Below, in pieces: positions 35,560 to 46,870 of a stretch of DNA of 64,000 nt. The translations under genes were made by a program, and so were the position numbers. The notes under the pieces were generated by a model. The model ran no database searches. It was given only the letters and a program-made list of their open reading frames with translations, and was not told the DNA's origin. Source of the DNA: Erpobdella octoculata (taxonomy: Eukaryota; Annelida; Clitellata; Hirudinida; Erpobdellidae); contig OZ022247.1 of NCBI GenBank assembly GCA_963978895.1, positions 4,726,197-4,790,196 on the forward strand, written 5' to 3'. Every line of letters begins with the position of its first letter. Positions within the stretch are counted from its first letter, which is position 1.

Positions 35560-36010
35560 TTATATACACACATAATATTATTTATTTATTTATATGCAGT
35601 ATTAATATATGCAGCACATTCACAAGGAACTTGCGCGGTGATAAATCTCTTTCTCGCTTTATCGGACCAATACATGAGAAAGAATAATTGAGATTCATAT
35701 CGTTTGTACAGTTGATGTGTGTGTGTGTGCATGTGTGTAATTGATGTTTATGTTTGTATGTGTGTCTGTAATGATCGTGTACAAATCAAGACAAGTTACG
35801 TTTTTTCTTATGTTTATCTTTACATCTAAGATGGTTTAATGATTTAGGGTTTTATCAATAAACTCCTTTCTAAGAACCATATAGAACATCTTGAAAACAA
35901 ATATTCTCAATTTTCCTTTCTCTTTTTTTTATATATCTTATTTAGTTTCTTTCACTTTGTTTCAATCTTATGTTTTTTTTTTCACCGTATTTAATTTATA
36001 TATTCATCAG
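35560..36010. other. AT-rich spacer with a GT microsatellite
   Basis: Includes a short GT-rich run at 35716-35770. No gene or recognisable element. Confidence 0.5.
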
Positions 36011-36270
36011 TCAGACCACCTCAAGCTTGATTGGTTCAACCCGGCTCCTTTTCAATCCACTCCGAACAAACTAACTTGCGGGGACGAACAGGCAAACGAA
36101 CACGAATGATTTTGTTTGCTTTCGGTCACTTATCAGATTTTCGACCAAGAGGAGACAATCAGGCCAAATCAAAGATTTTATCTGATCACATCGATCCATC
36201 CAGGAGTTCCATGCCAATTGGCAGTCAAGCATTATTCAATGCGCTAGTTCGACGTTAATTCGGCTAGCAG
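36010..36270. other. Repeat-free island with TGCCAATTGGCA palindrome
   Basis: Non-repetitive, balanced composition; contains TGCCAATTGGCA (about 36210) and TATCTGATCA motifs. These resemble binding sites in form (NFI-type and GATA-type), but such short motifs are weak evidence. Confidence 0.25.
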
Positions 36271-36411
36271 AAAAACAGTGTTTTTTTTGCTTTTTGTTTT
36301 TAAGTTTATTCGCAGTTTTTCTAGTGATGAGCTGAATCATTGTTGAAATTTTTTTTAAATAAAAACACCACTTTTCCGTATCTGGTTTCACTATAACAGT
36401 GACATGCCTGT

Positions 36412-36610
36412 ATGCCACTATACAACTCCGCCTTGCATTTGCAAGCCAGTCCCAAGCCTGGAGAAAGGAGGAGGGAAAAGTTAAAAAGAACAAATTATGA
36501 TCCACGACAGGAAGTACTTAGGTGCTTCCTACATACAGCCATTTCAGTCTTAAAACACCTGGTGTAAAGGACTATAAACTATTATAAATAAAAAAAAAAT
36601 GCCACTATAC
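36412..36610 (+). mobile_element. Full-length SINE-like retroposon with exact 12-bp target duplication
   Basis: The 175-bp insert at 36424-36598 starts AACTCCGCCTTGCATTTGC and ends GACTATAAACTATTATAAAT then A-run. It is flanked by perfect ATGCCACTATAC (36412-36423 and 36599-36610). It has the same 5' end as the copies at 22266 and 41984, so this is a defined short element, not a random 5' truncation. Confidence 0.92.
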
Positions 36611-36674
36611 GGTACTTACGCCCTTATTCCACCATTGCTTCTTAGACAATGGTAGCTGTTAAAAATATTAATAT

Positions 36675-37280
36675 CTATATATATATATATATATAAATGA
36701 ATGTTTGTATGTATATATATATGTATGTACTTTATGCATTGCTAAACCATTCATCCGATAGTAATGAAATTTTCACACAACCTTGAGAGTCAAGGGGAAT
36801 CAAATATAGAGAAAAAAATTTGAAATCCGTCACAAAATGAGCGGAGCGGGTGAGCGAGCGGGAACTATATATATATATTCGGGGTGAGTAATAAAATTCA
36901 AAATCGGTAATTGCGTAATAAAATTCAAATTTAGGTTACGTAACAACGTTTGAAAGCTTCAAGCAAGATTAAGCCAAATCTATTTTATGTTTTATGGGCT
37001 AAAAGAAGTTAGGAAAGAATGAAAAAGAGAAAATGAGCGCGTGCGAGAACAGGAATGGGAGAGCAAGCATGAGCGAGAACGGGAGAGCAAGCGGGAACGG
37101 GAGAGGAAACGGGAGCGGAAAAGCGACCGGAAGCGGGAAAGCGGCCAGGAACGGAAAAGCGACCGAGAACGGGAAAGCAAACAAGAGCGGGAAAGCAACC
37201 GGAGAAGGAAACCTGAGCGAGAGAGACAAACACTAGAAAAACCTCTAAAAACCCCGGGCAACGCCGGGCACCCCGCCAGT
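36675..37280 (+). mobile_element. Helitron-like non-autonomous element
   Basis: Starts near a TCTATATATATA tract. Then come AATGAATGTTTGTATG, the family phrase ACCATTCATCCGATAGTAAT, CACACAACCTTGAGAGTCAA, and a CGGGAACGGGAGAGCAAGC array (37045-37215). It ends AACCCCGGGCAACGCCGGGC, CACCCCGCCAG, T. The palindromic GCCCGGCGTTGCCC-type block just before a CTAG-like end is as expected for Helitron 3' termini. Confidence 0.55.
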
Positions 37281-37599
37281 TAAAAATAAAAAAAAATAAA
37301 ACTGTTTAAAATCCCGTTTTTCTTCTGTGCAAAGAAGACAAAAATTATTCTCTGGATATATAAAATTCGCAACATACATACAAAGAGCTAACAAGTATTT
37401 AGAAAACTGTGGTCAGTGTTTTTCTATTCTATTGACTTATTATCATCAAAAAATGATTTGCAAAAAATTAGAAGCTTCCTAATTACAAAATATATGTGAA
37501 GATGGAAAATATAAGAAACTATTACATAAATATGAAAAAAAACAAAGTTTTTATTATAAATTTTTGAATTAAAAAATTAATTAATAAATTAATCAAGAT

Positions 37600-37818
37600 T
37601 TGCAGATTTTACAGTTCATGAAAATGATTTTAAAAATTTTTTCGGATCCATTCATTGATGCAGAGACAGCTTCAGACTTGGTCCAAATGGAACTGATTGA
37701 ACTTCAGTGTGATAGTGACCTTCAGAGAAAATATCGTGAAATATCTCTGGTTGATTTTTATAAAATTTACGTTCATCAAACAAAAACGAATCTCACTAAA
37801 AACAAAAATAGAAGTTAA
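37600..37818 (+). pseudogene. hAT transposase fragment
   Basis: Open frame of 72 codons whose centre reads SDLVQMELIELQCDSDLQRK followed by YREISLVDFYKIY. This is the characteristic stretch preceding the C-terminal dimerisation region in hAT-derived transposases (ZBED/GTF2IRD2-type relatives). The frame stops soon after and no termini were found nearby, so it is a broken copy. Confidence 0.55.
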
Positions 37819-39065
37819 TTATCTTATAGAAATTTTTCTAACCAGCTTGGTGTGGCAACCACTAGTTTGAAATCAAATATAAATTATATATGCAGTGAAA
37901 AATGGTGTCAAATATCACGTTGATAGTGGAAAAAAGTCATTAGGATGAAAAAAGAAATTTTTATTAACAATAATAAAACTATTTTTTGCTCTTAGATTCA
38001 ATGAAGCTGTTATAATAAGTAATTTAACTAAAAGTTTTTTGTCTTATTAATGGTTAGCCAACAAAAAGAAGAGAATAGGGTTGTTGATTCGAGTAGTAAC
38101 GAATGAGTAAGTAACGAATACCAGGCTGTAACGAGTAGTAACGAATACTCGGCCGCGAACAATGTCGTTACTCTCGTTACTTCGTTACTGACGTACTCAT
38201 TCACACATTCACAGTCGTAGCAGTCGACTACTCGTACTCTTACTCGGCAATATCACGCTGTATGCGTTTCGAATACACGAAAGTAACGAGAATCTAGATC
38301 CCTTGCAGTTGGTCGTTATATTGCCTATACGTACAGTCATATATATATAGAATAGGTATATATATAGGATGAGCCTACAGCCTATCTTTTAAGATGGCTC
38401 TGTAACTGTACTCTGTTTTCGCATTTCCGTCTTCCGTAAGGCAGTTTAAGGCACGTACACCTAGAAACATAGAATGATGAACTATACGCGAAAGACATTA
38501 TTATTAACTACATTAAAAGAATTGAACCAAAAAAAAATTATTTAAAGAGTTAACAATTTCAAATTTTAATTTTTTTTTTTAAACTTGAAATAAGTTTCAT
38601 TTCTTTAGTTTCGGTACATCTATTTGTCTAAATTTAGACTCTAAATAAAGCGCTACCGATAGTATTTAGTTCGCATTATGCGGTAGTTTATTGAATTACT
38701 TAAATGAATTTACTTGCCGATGAAAAGAAAAATTAAAATTATTTTTCCAAGTAATTGAAAACCTTCTAGCGCACCAATAAAACGACATTTTTAGGCAATT
38801 CAATAGTGAAAGTGGAAAAACCAATGGAGATAGAAATAGAATGCAGATCACGTGAAATTGACTACATTATTCATATGAATCATATGATGCCCTAGCAACA
38901 CGAGTACTCAAATCTACCGAGTCGCGGCGTGCAACGAGTCCACCAGCCGCAAAGCAAGTAACGACATGTGTAACGAATACCGAGTAACGAATACCTAGCC
39001 CCCGAGTACTCGAAAGTAACGAATACACGAAAGTAATAGACCGGCTGACAGAAAGGTCAACCCGG

Positions 39066-39600
39066 AATTAAATTGATACAATGGTTTTATTGTTGATTTT
39101 GAGACATATATATATGGAGAACATATTCTGAGAATGGCACTCGATGGCACTCAACGGTTATTTTTTTACGGGGCCATGAAAAATGCCATATTTTCCTAAT
39201 ATTCGGGTGCCAATGTTATAACAGTTTCACTTGATACAATTGATAAAATTAAATTGATACAATGGTTTTGTTGTTGATTTTGAGACATATACATATGGAG
39301 AACATATTCTGAGAATGGCACTCGATGGCACTCAATGGTTATTTTTTTACGGGGCCATGAAAAATGCCATATTTTCCTAATATTCGGGTAGCAATGTTAT
39401 AACAGTTTCACTTGATACAATTGATAAAATTTAATTGATACAATGCTTTTATTGTTGATTTTGAGACATATATATATGGAGAACATATTCTGAGAATGGC
39501 ACTCGATGGCACTCAACGGTTATTTTTTTACGGGCCGTGAAAAATGCCATATTTTCCTATTATTCAGGTAGCAATGTTATAACAGTTTCACTTGATACAT
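39066..39600 (+). repeat. Three tandem copies of a 183-bp unit
   Basis: Copies start near 39067, 39248 and 39431. Each begins AATTGATACAATG..TTTTGTTG and includes TGGAGAACATATTCTGAGAA, GGCACTCGATGGCACTCAA and AACAGTTTCACTTGATACA. Divergence is only a few percent, so the array is younger than the decayed gene beside it. Confidence 0.92.
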
Positions 39601-39907
39601 GAGTTTGAATGGGTTTATTCTTTCTGGAAAACATACATACAAATGTTATAACAATATATAAAAAATTGAAAAAATGGAAAAAAATTGGAAAAATTGAAAA
39701 AAAAATTTTTTTTAATTTTTTTTATAAATAATATTCATGTAGCACTGTTATAAGAATGCTACTCGATGTGAGAGTTTTCATTAATTTGTTCATTTAGGAA
39801 AACATACATACAAAATCTATATACAAAAGTATGAAAATCAACTTATACACTTGTAACAACCTCTTCTTCCACTTCCCAGGGTATAAGAAAACTCTAAGAA
39901 ATCATCA

Positions 39908-41100
39908 TCATAAACATCTACTTGGCTCTTGTACTTCATCAACACTTACTATAGCATCATTACCCACACTCAATTTGAGAGAAGAACCACAGTGATTATT
40001 TTCACGAGCTTCTGTTACATTCTTGCGGATCAACAGCTGTTCTTGACAACATTTTCCACTGCAGAACTTGTATGTGGACTCTATAGGAATGATATCGAGC
40101 TGCATATTCTGTTGGAGGCAATCTTTCAGGATGTGGGTGATGAGTAGTCGTTGCAGAGATGTGCATATATGTAGAGTAGCAAAGCTGATTTAATCGATCC
40201 TTCAAACTACCTCCATACAGAAGCACCAGCAACTTACACCCTGTGAGCATCACCTCTTCATGGGTAGATGTCAAAGACTTAAGATATCTATCAGGTGTTG
40301 AATTCCACTTAAGTTGGATATTTCAAAAAAACTTATCTTTCCATGACACACAAGCATCACCAAAATATCAGTATAGTTTCCTATGACACTGGCTACTTTT
40401 CCAGCTTGTGCATGTTTAAAAGCCTTAAAGTATTAAAGAGTCAGCATGACACACAAGCATCACCAAAATATCAGTATAGTTTCCTATGACACTTGCAACT
40501 TTTCCAGCTTGTGCATGTTTATAAGCCTTAAAGTATTAAAGAGTCAGCAACATCCAAAGCTAGGTAAACATTGTGACCAGCTTCTTGTAGGCAAGTAATT
40601 AGGAATGACACAAATCCACACTTATTCTTCATGTTTGACAAAAATGAATTTTGATCTTTCAATGCATTTTTTGTGCCTTCAACAACATCTGGAGCCAAAT
40701 TTCTTGATCCTTAATGCTTGGTTCATTCTCATAACCATCAAAAACTATTACTGCTAAACTACTGCAATGTTTGCTTACATATCTCACATATTGTTGTGCT
40801 ACTTCGCCATACAAAGTTCCAACATCCCAGTGAACAGCATGAAGCAAATAACCACGTCTATGACATGCAATTAAAACTCTGGTAGTGAAGAAGACTGAAC
40901 ATTCTTGCAGAGTTATGTGATCTTTTGATTAATTTCTTTTTCATCCACTTCTCGGTATATACTGAATAATTGTTTGGTGCAAAAATACTGGGCTTTATAT
41001 CAAGTATATTCTGCAGTGTTAGCAGCTCAGAATCAAGCACCTCAAGCCATGAATACAGTTTTTCAAATGTTTCCAATTTCATGCCCTCTACTGACAATTC
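39908..41100 (-). pseudogene. Decayed nuclease-like gene of a mobile-element protein family
   Basis: Minus-strand pieces in several frames make up one broken protein. In order: a charged N-terminal part with YTEKWMKKKLIKR (about 40960); LLHAVHWDVGTLYGEVAQQY with AVIVFDGYENEPSIKDQE (40690-40850); NKCGFVSFLITCLQEAGHN with ALDVAD (about 40570-40650); VIGNYTDILVMLV (about 40370 and again about 40480); and LPPTEYAARYHSYRVHIQVL (about 40080). I recognise this series (VVFDGY, D-x-D, TD-L-VLL, LPPT..A..H..RV..Q) from a family common in invertebrate mobile DNA. The spaced acidic motifs suggest a PIN/FEN-like nuclease fold, which is inference. Frameshifts and a 104-bp internal duplication show it is dead. 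Confidence 0.55.
40342..40550 (+). repeat. 104-bp direct duplication inside the decayed gene
   Basis: The block beginning CATGACACACAAGCATCACC is present twice in tandem (from about 40342 and 40446), differing at very few positions. It duplicates the part of the protein that reads VIGNYTDILVMLV. Confidence 0.85.
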
Positions 41101-41972
41101 TGAAGAAGTTATGGTTACAGCTCACATGATAAATGGCATCCTCAGCACACAGACAATCGCATGAATTAATACGACCTAGCACTTCCAGACCTCAGAAACT
41201 GACCTTATGTTTTCTGCTATACTCAATTAAATGATCCACTCCTTTGCTTACATCCGCTATTAAATCCTTGTCTACTTGTCTGCAGTTTCAAGAAATGAGA
41301 TTTGACAAATCGAACTAGAGTTTTCATCAAAATTGTGTAAAATCAAAGCCATTGTCAAAGCTATGTGTTTGAATTATTTTATGCTTTACAAATAAGAATC
41401 AAAAATAACATGTTTAAGACTTAAACTTTAAGTAAAAGGTAAAGGTGATGTTTATTTAAAAGAAATATTTATATGAATATTAATATTACTTTATAAATAT
41501 ATATATATATAATAAATAAAGAACAAATAAACAGTAATAAACATTTAAGACCTGTATAATATAGTAGCTTATGTAAGTTATGTATATTATGTGGGGTTTG
41601 AAAAGTAAGCTATTATACCGGTTAGATTCATTGACAATCATAAAATTGAAGTAGAACACTTTTCTAACAACTTAACAAATTATTGACCAGTAAATCGTTT
41701 TAAAAAAATTCGTTTTTTCGGAGTTTTATGGACGCAACTGTGCATTATCGCTCTCTCGCAAAATACGCTAAAAATAATGAGCAAAAACCTTTCAAATTAG
41801 GGTGCCATTAATATCCATCAACTAACCAACCTATTTAGCTAAAAAAAAATTTCAGAAACGCTTGTCGCGATTTAATTCCGGGTCCCCTATATAAAAACTC
41901 GTAGATCAGCCGGTCTATAACGAGAATCTACATCCCTAGAAGAGAAGACGCGAAACATTACCTCAAGTCTCT

Positions 41973-42176
41973 GAGCTTGCTTTTTTTTTTTTTTTTTTTT
42001 TTTATGATAGTTTATAGTCCTTTACACCAAGTGTTTTAAGACTGAATTGACTGTATATAGGAAGCACATAAGTACTTCCTGTCGTGGATCAAAGTTTGAT
42101 CCTTTTAACTGTCCCTCCTCCTTTATCCAGGCTTGGGACTGGCTCGCAATTGGCGAGGCGGAGTTCTGAGCTTGCT
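41973..42176 (-). mobile_element. SINE-like retroposon, minus orientation
   Basis: The insert at 41984-42164 starts (plus strand) with a T-run, then ATAGTTTATAGTCCTTTAC, and ends GGCGAGGCGGAGT, the reverse complement of the family 5' start. TCTGAGCTTGC flanks both sides (41973-41983 and 42165-42175). It lies just outside the right end of the outer hAT-like element. More diverged than the other full copies. Confidence 0.85.
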
Positions 42177-42703
42177 CTTTTCTGTCACCATTTATAGTCA
42201 AACCAAATACGAAAAAGTGGTGTTTTTTTAAATATTGCTTATCGTTATCTTAATTTGCTTTGCTGGTGAATAAATGCTTGTGTCGAGAATGTGTTAATAA
42301 TTTTTTTTAAAAATAAACTTAATAAATGTTTGATTGACATAAAAACACGAAAGCTTAAATCCACCTAGCGATTAAAATCAAATATGTTGATCAATCAGAA
42401 TTTAAAATAAAAAGTTTTCGAAAAATTTTTATTTTATTATGCTGTCTTTACTGCACAGGGCTGCTTGCCGTCATTTATTTTTAGTGATTTGTGATTGTCG
42501 GTAGCTCTGTCAGTAGATGTCGTGTTCATGCATATCAGTCGGTGGCAGTCTTGGGTTTGATTTCAGAGTCCTTGGTTCGACTCTATATTCCTTGGTTCTA
42601 GTTAGAGGCGATATTTAATGATAATTATAAAGAAACCGAGTATGATTTAAGCAGCATTATGTTCGAGTGAACTTCAAGAACACTGTTAACAAGAAGGAGA
42701 GGA

Positions 42704-42907
42704 TTACATGAATAGAAAAGTCTTGTGCACTATGTGAAAGCTGGTTGAACTAAATAAAGTGGTGATGTGGTGAGGAAGTTTGTTCCATATTTTAAGCCCG
42801 ATGACGTCGATGGATCTTCCGTCGAGCTGAATATTAATATATTCTATATTAAGATTAAATAACATTGGGGTATTTAAATGTATTATAATGCATATAAGTC
42901 TTTTCAT
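42704..42907 (-). pseudogene. Non-LTR retrotransposon reverse-transcriptase C-terminal fragment
   Basis: Minus-strand frame containing GRSIDVIGLKIWNKLPHHIT. This matches the widespread C-terminal motif (G-x-x-x-WN-x-LP-x-x-I) of CR1/L2/RTE-type LINE polymerases. Nothing upstream continues it, so it is a 5'-truncated or decayed copy. Confidence 0.5.
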
Positions 42908-42974
42908 CGAAACTACATTCCTACTTCAATCTCTCCCTAGACGCAATGACAAATCTGAGAAGTTTCATTGAAAA

Positions 42975-43081
42975 TAATAATCATCATGATCATCATCGTC
43001 ATGATCATCATGATCATGATGATTATCATGATCATCATCATCATCGTCATCGACATCGTCATCGACATCGACATTGTCATT

Positions 43082-43114
<33 letters not shown>

Positions 43115-43148
43115 CTCGTTATCGTCGTCGTCATCGTCGTCGTCGTCG

Positions 43149-43207
<59 letters not shown>

Positions 43208-43235
43208 GTCGTCTTCGTCGTCGTCGTTGTCATCT
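42975..43235 (+). repeat. (ATC)n/(GTC)n microsatellite
   Basis: About 260 bases of ATC, GTC and GATCATC steps, perfect ATC at 43150-43205. Open frames in several frames are artefacts. Confidence 0.95.
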
Positions 43236-44215
43236 TTTTTGTTGTTGTTAGCGGATGTTAAACTATCTTCACCGAATAATCGACAAACGAAAAAACAAAC
43301 AAACAAACATACAAACAAATCCGCTGTAGTGCAGAACATTAAACATGTAATGAAATCATCGCATCGCATTCATCACGTTAATCGCTGGGTTTCAAGCTGG
43401 AAAGGTAAAGTTGCTTGTACGTTTTCTATTACATCGCTGTATTACATTTAAATAAAAAACTTAAAATTCGAATAAATGTGTTTTTAAATCTTTTTTATTA
43501 ACTTCGATTTCGTGGCTAGGTTTGTGGGTGTGTGGCATGCCCGCTGGAAGGCCATTCAAACCCCCTGCCACCATGCAATTGACCACAGACTTGGCCGCAC
43601 ATACCCGTTACCAATGAGAATGCAATTTATTTAGCTTGACAAAATATCGAATGAATTTAAAAATTTAGAAAACGGGGCGAGTAGAGTCAATTAAACCTTT
43701 CTACATGACCCCCACTCACCCTCATCATCACCCCCCCCCCCTTAATGCAACCCGCCACATGCATGCAATTAAATGGATGCACTGCACGCACTGGTAATGA
43801 ATTTGCACTGCGGGTCTTGGATTAAATTTATTTTCTGCTCGCTAATTCAAGAGGAGGCGGTGGAGAGTAGGAGACATAGAGGGAGGGAAGAAGACAAGGG
43901 GTGAGAGGTGAGGGGGGGCTGGAAGGATTAAACTTGTACGTGGCACGTCAGTTCGCTCGTGCGCAGATACAGCTGCATTTCTTGGGCGAGAATTTAAAAA
44001 AGATTGGATGGAATTTTTGAGAGAATTTTTTTTTTGAAGGAGAAAAATTAACTCTTGCGAGCTTTTCATAATTGAGAAGTTGTAAGATTATTATGATGTG
44101 AAGAGGAGGTCCATTATTCATTATTCATACATAACATGAGAACGACGAGAGATGCTGAGAGTTATGGTGAGATATGTCTGCAACCGTGTCCGGTGTATGA
44201 ATACGGGCATCATTA
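43236..44215. other. Spacer between two ATC arrays
   Basis: No gene seen. About 43520-43830 is a mostly repeat-free stretch with ATGCATGCAATTAAATGGATG. A C-run lies at 43730-43741. Confidence 0.4.
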
Positions 44216-44219
44216 TCAT

Positions 44220-44374
44220 TGACCACAACCACCATCTGCATCATCATCATCATCATCAGCACTGACCACGCCCACTATCATCATCACAACCATCATCATC
44301 CTCATCATCATCATAACTATCAACATCATCATCATCATCATCATCATCCTCATCTTCATCAGCAGCAGCAGCAC

Positions 44375-44418
<44 letters not shown>

Positions 44419-44589
44419 CCACCATAATCATCATCATCGTCGTCGTCGTCATCATCATCATCACTATCATCATCACCATAATCATCATCATCATCGTCGT
44501 CGTCGTCGTCATCATCATCATCATCATCATCATCATCGTCGTCGTCGTCATCATCATCGTCGTCATCATCGTCATCATCATCATCGTCG

Positions 44590-44622
<33 letters not shown>

Positions 44623-44635
44623 CTACCATCAATCC
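44220..44635 (+). repeat. (ATC)n/(GTC)n microsatellite
   Basis: About 400 bases dominated by ATC with CGTCGTCGT clusters. Confidence 0.95.
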
Positions 44636-45539
44636 GACCATGAACTTCAATAAACGACGATCATCCATCACGGACGGAAGTAAAAGGAAAGCAGCAAATA
44701 AAACAACGACACACTTAAACAAATGAAGTCCAGGTCGCCCTCGGAAATAAACAAGATTCAAAAAATGGCGTCTCCTTTTGTTGTCGTGGCAACCAAATAT
44801 TTGTCTTCGGTTGTTTCTGATCTTTTTTTGATATCGAGGAATGAGCGAGACGTTCGCAATACACTTCCATTTCTCTTCGATGGCCCAGTTTTAGTTTTAC
44901 CTTCGGAGGTCAGTTAAAGGTTAAAGGTGACTCAAAAGTTGATCAGTACATGACGCCAGGAATTAAATAACTTTTTTTTGTATTTATTTATATTTTTGTT
45001 TAGCCTTGGCACTTTCTTTTAAATGAGCTTCGTGGGTTATTGTGACATTTAATTAAAACAACATAAAATAACAATGGCATTTAATTAGGCTCGTGTGACA
45101 TTCAGTTGGATTGAATAAGACTTGTATGTATCAAATTTTAATTCAATTTTAATAGAATCCCATTTTAATTCAAATCCAATTTAATTCCAGTTTAATGACA
45201 TTTATATCATGAATAAATTTTTTAAAATTCATATTATTTAAATTAATAATTATCAATAATTATATTCAAGAATCTAGATTTAGGACAAACAAAGATTAAT
45301 TTAAATATTTATTTTCAGGTAAATAAAACCCTCATTTAATTTAATAATAAATTTAAATTTAAATTTAAATCCCACCAATGCCAATTCATTGCATTCATTC
45401 ATTGTTGACAATTCAAAACATTTCTTCGTACGAGGCATTTTTTTCTATTTCCAGTCTTTGGTTATTTTTAAACAGCTGTTCCTTATTTTATTTGTTTATT
45501 TTTAATTTAGTTTTTAATCTAATTTTTAAATTCTCATTA

Positions 45540-45689
45540 TTGACCTATATACTTATATATTGACCTATATACTTATATATGTATTGACCTATATACTTAT
45601 ATATGTATTGACCTATATACTTATATATGTATTGACCTATATACTTATATATGTATTGACCTATATACTTATATATGTATTGACCTATA
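45540..45689 (+). repeat. 24-bp minisatellite, left part
   Basis: About seven copies of a unit containing TGACCTATATACTTATATAT. The array is broken by the Helitron at 45690 and resumes at 47264. Confidence 0.92.
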
Positions 45690-45713
45690 TCTATATATAT
45701 AAAAGAACATGTC

Positions 45714-45888
45714 CTGACTGACTGACTGACTGACTGACTGACTGACTGACTGACTGACTGACTGACTGACTGACTGACTGACTGACTGACTGACTGACTG
45801 ACTGACTGACTGACTGACTGACTGACTGACTGACTGACTGACTGACTGACTGACTGACTGACTGACTGACTGACTGATGACTGACTGA
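45714..45888 (+). repeat. (GACT)n microsatellite inside the Helitron
   Basis: About 42 tandem GACT tetramers. The minus-strand frame of repeated SVSQ is an artefact. Confidence 0.95.
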
Positions 45889-46059
45889 TAATCAACGCCG
45901 AGCTCAAACGCCTCATCCTAGGAACGTGAAATTTGGAACTTATATTACTGTTATAGCGTAAACATCCGCTAAGAAAGGATTTTTGAAAATTTTGCTCCTG
46001 AGGGGGAAAAACTGGAAAACAAACTTTTTTCTAAAACAATGTATATCTCGAAAACCAAA

Positions 46060-46868
46060 AATGAGGAGATTTTGAAATTTGGTATATAAATTCTTTTTGA
46101 AAAATAAAAAGATACGTGTTTCACCATTTTTTGAAAATTCGGTTTCCCGGACTTCAAATGTGGGTTGGAAAATTGGGTTATTTGGTTTTTAAAGTAGCTT
46201 CTACTCAAAAGCTGTTAATGCTACAGGAGTAAAAATTAGTATTTAGTTTTTACTCCAAAAATAATGAAATACGTGTTTTAGCATTTTTTGAAAATTTGGT
46301 TTCCAGGACTTCAAATGTGGGGTGGAAAATAGGGCTAATTGTCTTTTATAGTAACTGCTACTCAAAAACAGTAAATACCACAGATGTAAAAATTATTATT
46401 TAGTTTCTTTTCTAAAAATAAAGATATACGTGTTTCACCATTTTTTACAAATTTGGTTTCCCGGACCTCAAATGTGGGTTGGAAAATTGGGTTATTTGGT
46501 TTTTAAAGTAGTTTCTACTCAAAAACTGTTAATGCTACAAAAGTAAAAATTAGTATTTAGTTTCTACTCTAAAAATAATGATATACGGGTTTCACAATTT
46601 TTTGAAAATTTGGTTTCCAGGACTTCAAATGTGGGGTGGAAAATAGGGTTATTTGGTTTTTAAAGTATCTGCTACTCAAAAACTGTAAATGCTACAAAAG
46701 TAAAATTAGTATTTAGTTTCTACTCTAAGAATAATGATATACGTGTTTCACCATTTTTTGAAAATTTGGTTTCCAGGACCTCAAATGTGAAGTGGAAAAA
46801 TGGTTATTTGATTTTAAAATAACTGCTACTCAAAAACTGTAAGTGCTACAGATGTGAAAATTAGTATT
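46060..46868 (+). repeat. Five imperfect tandem repeats of about 165 bp
   Basis: Each copy contains TTTTTTGAAAATTTGGTTTCC, GGACTTCAAATGTGGG and CTACTCAAAAACTGTAAATG with about 10-15 percent divergence. Confidence 0.85.
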
Positions 46869-46870
46869 TA

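Larger units (their letters stand above)
39037..41917 (-). mobile_element. 2.9-kb inverted-repeat element with TAA target duplication
   Basis: Termini TAGACCGGCTGA (39037-39048) and TCAGCCGGTCTA (41906-41917) are perfect inverted repeats. A second inverted block CCCGGAATTAAAT lies inside at both ends, with spacers of 12 and 23 bases. TAA flanks both sides, and removing the element rejoins GAAAGTAACGAGAATC, a phrase present elsewhere in the outer element. Inside are three 183-bp tandem repeats next to the left end and a decayed gene on the minus strand. The 3-bp TAA duplication resembles PIF/Harbinger, but the ends and protein do not, so the superfamily is left open. Confidence 0.7.
38067..41949 (+). 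mobile_element. Outer hAT-like element split by a second element
   Basis: The left end at 38076 reads TAGGGTTGTTGATTCGAGTAG; the right end at about 41938, reversed, reads TAGGGATGTAGATTCTCGTTA. AGAAGAGAA is repeated outside both ends (38067-38075 and 41941-41949), two bases off at the right. The interior left of the inner element carries repeated GTAACGAATAC and ACGAAAGTAACGAG phrases. No transposase is recognisable. Confidence 0.55.

Noticed and set aside
34395..37283. Arg/Ser-repeat open frames at 34395-34702 and 36992-37283 on both strands
   Set aside because: They are translations of CGGGAACGGGAAAGC minisatellites inside Helitron-like repeats, open in several frames at once, with no splice or start support.
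42937..44761. Poly-Asp, poly-His, poly-Ser and poly-Met frames
   Set aside because: ATC/GTC microsatellites read in six frames.
45545..45916. Minus-strand frame of repeated SVSQ and YKYIGQYI
   Set aside because: GACT array and the 24-bp minisatellite, not a protein.
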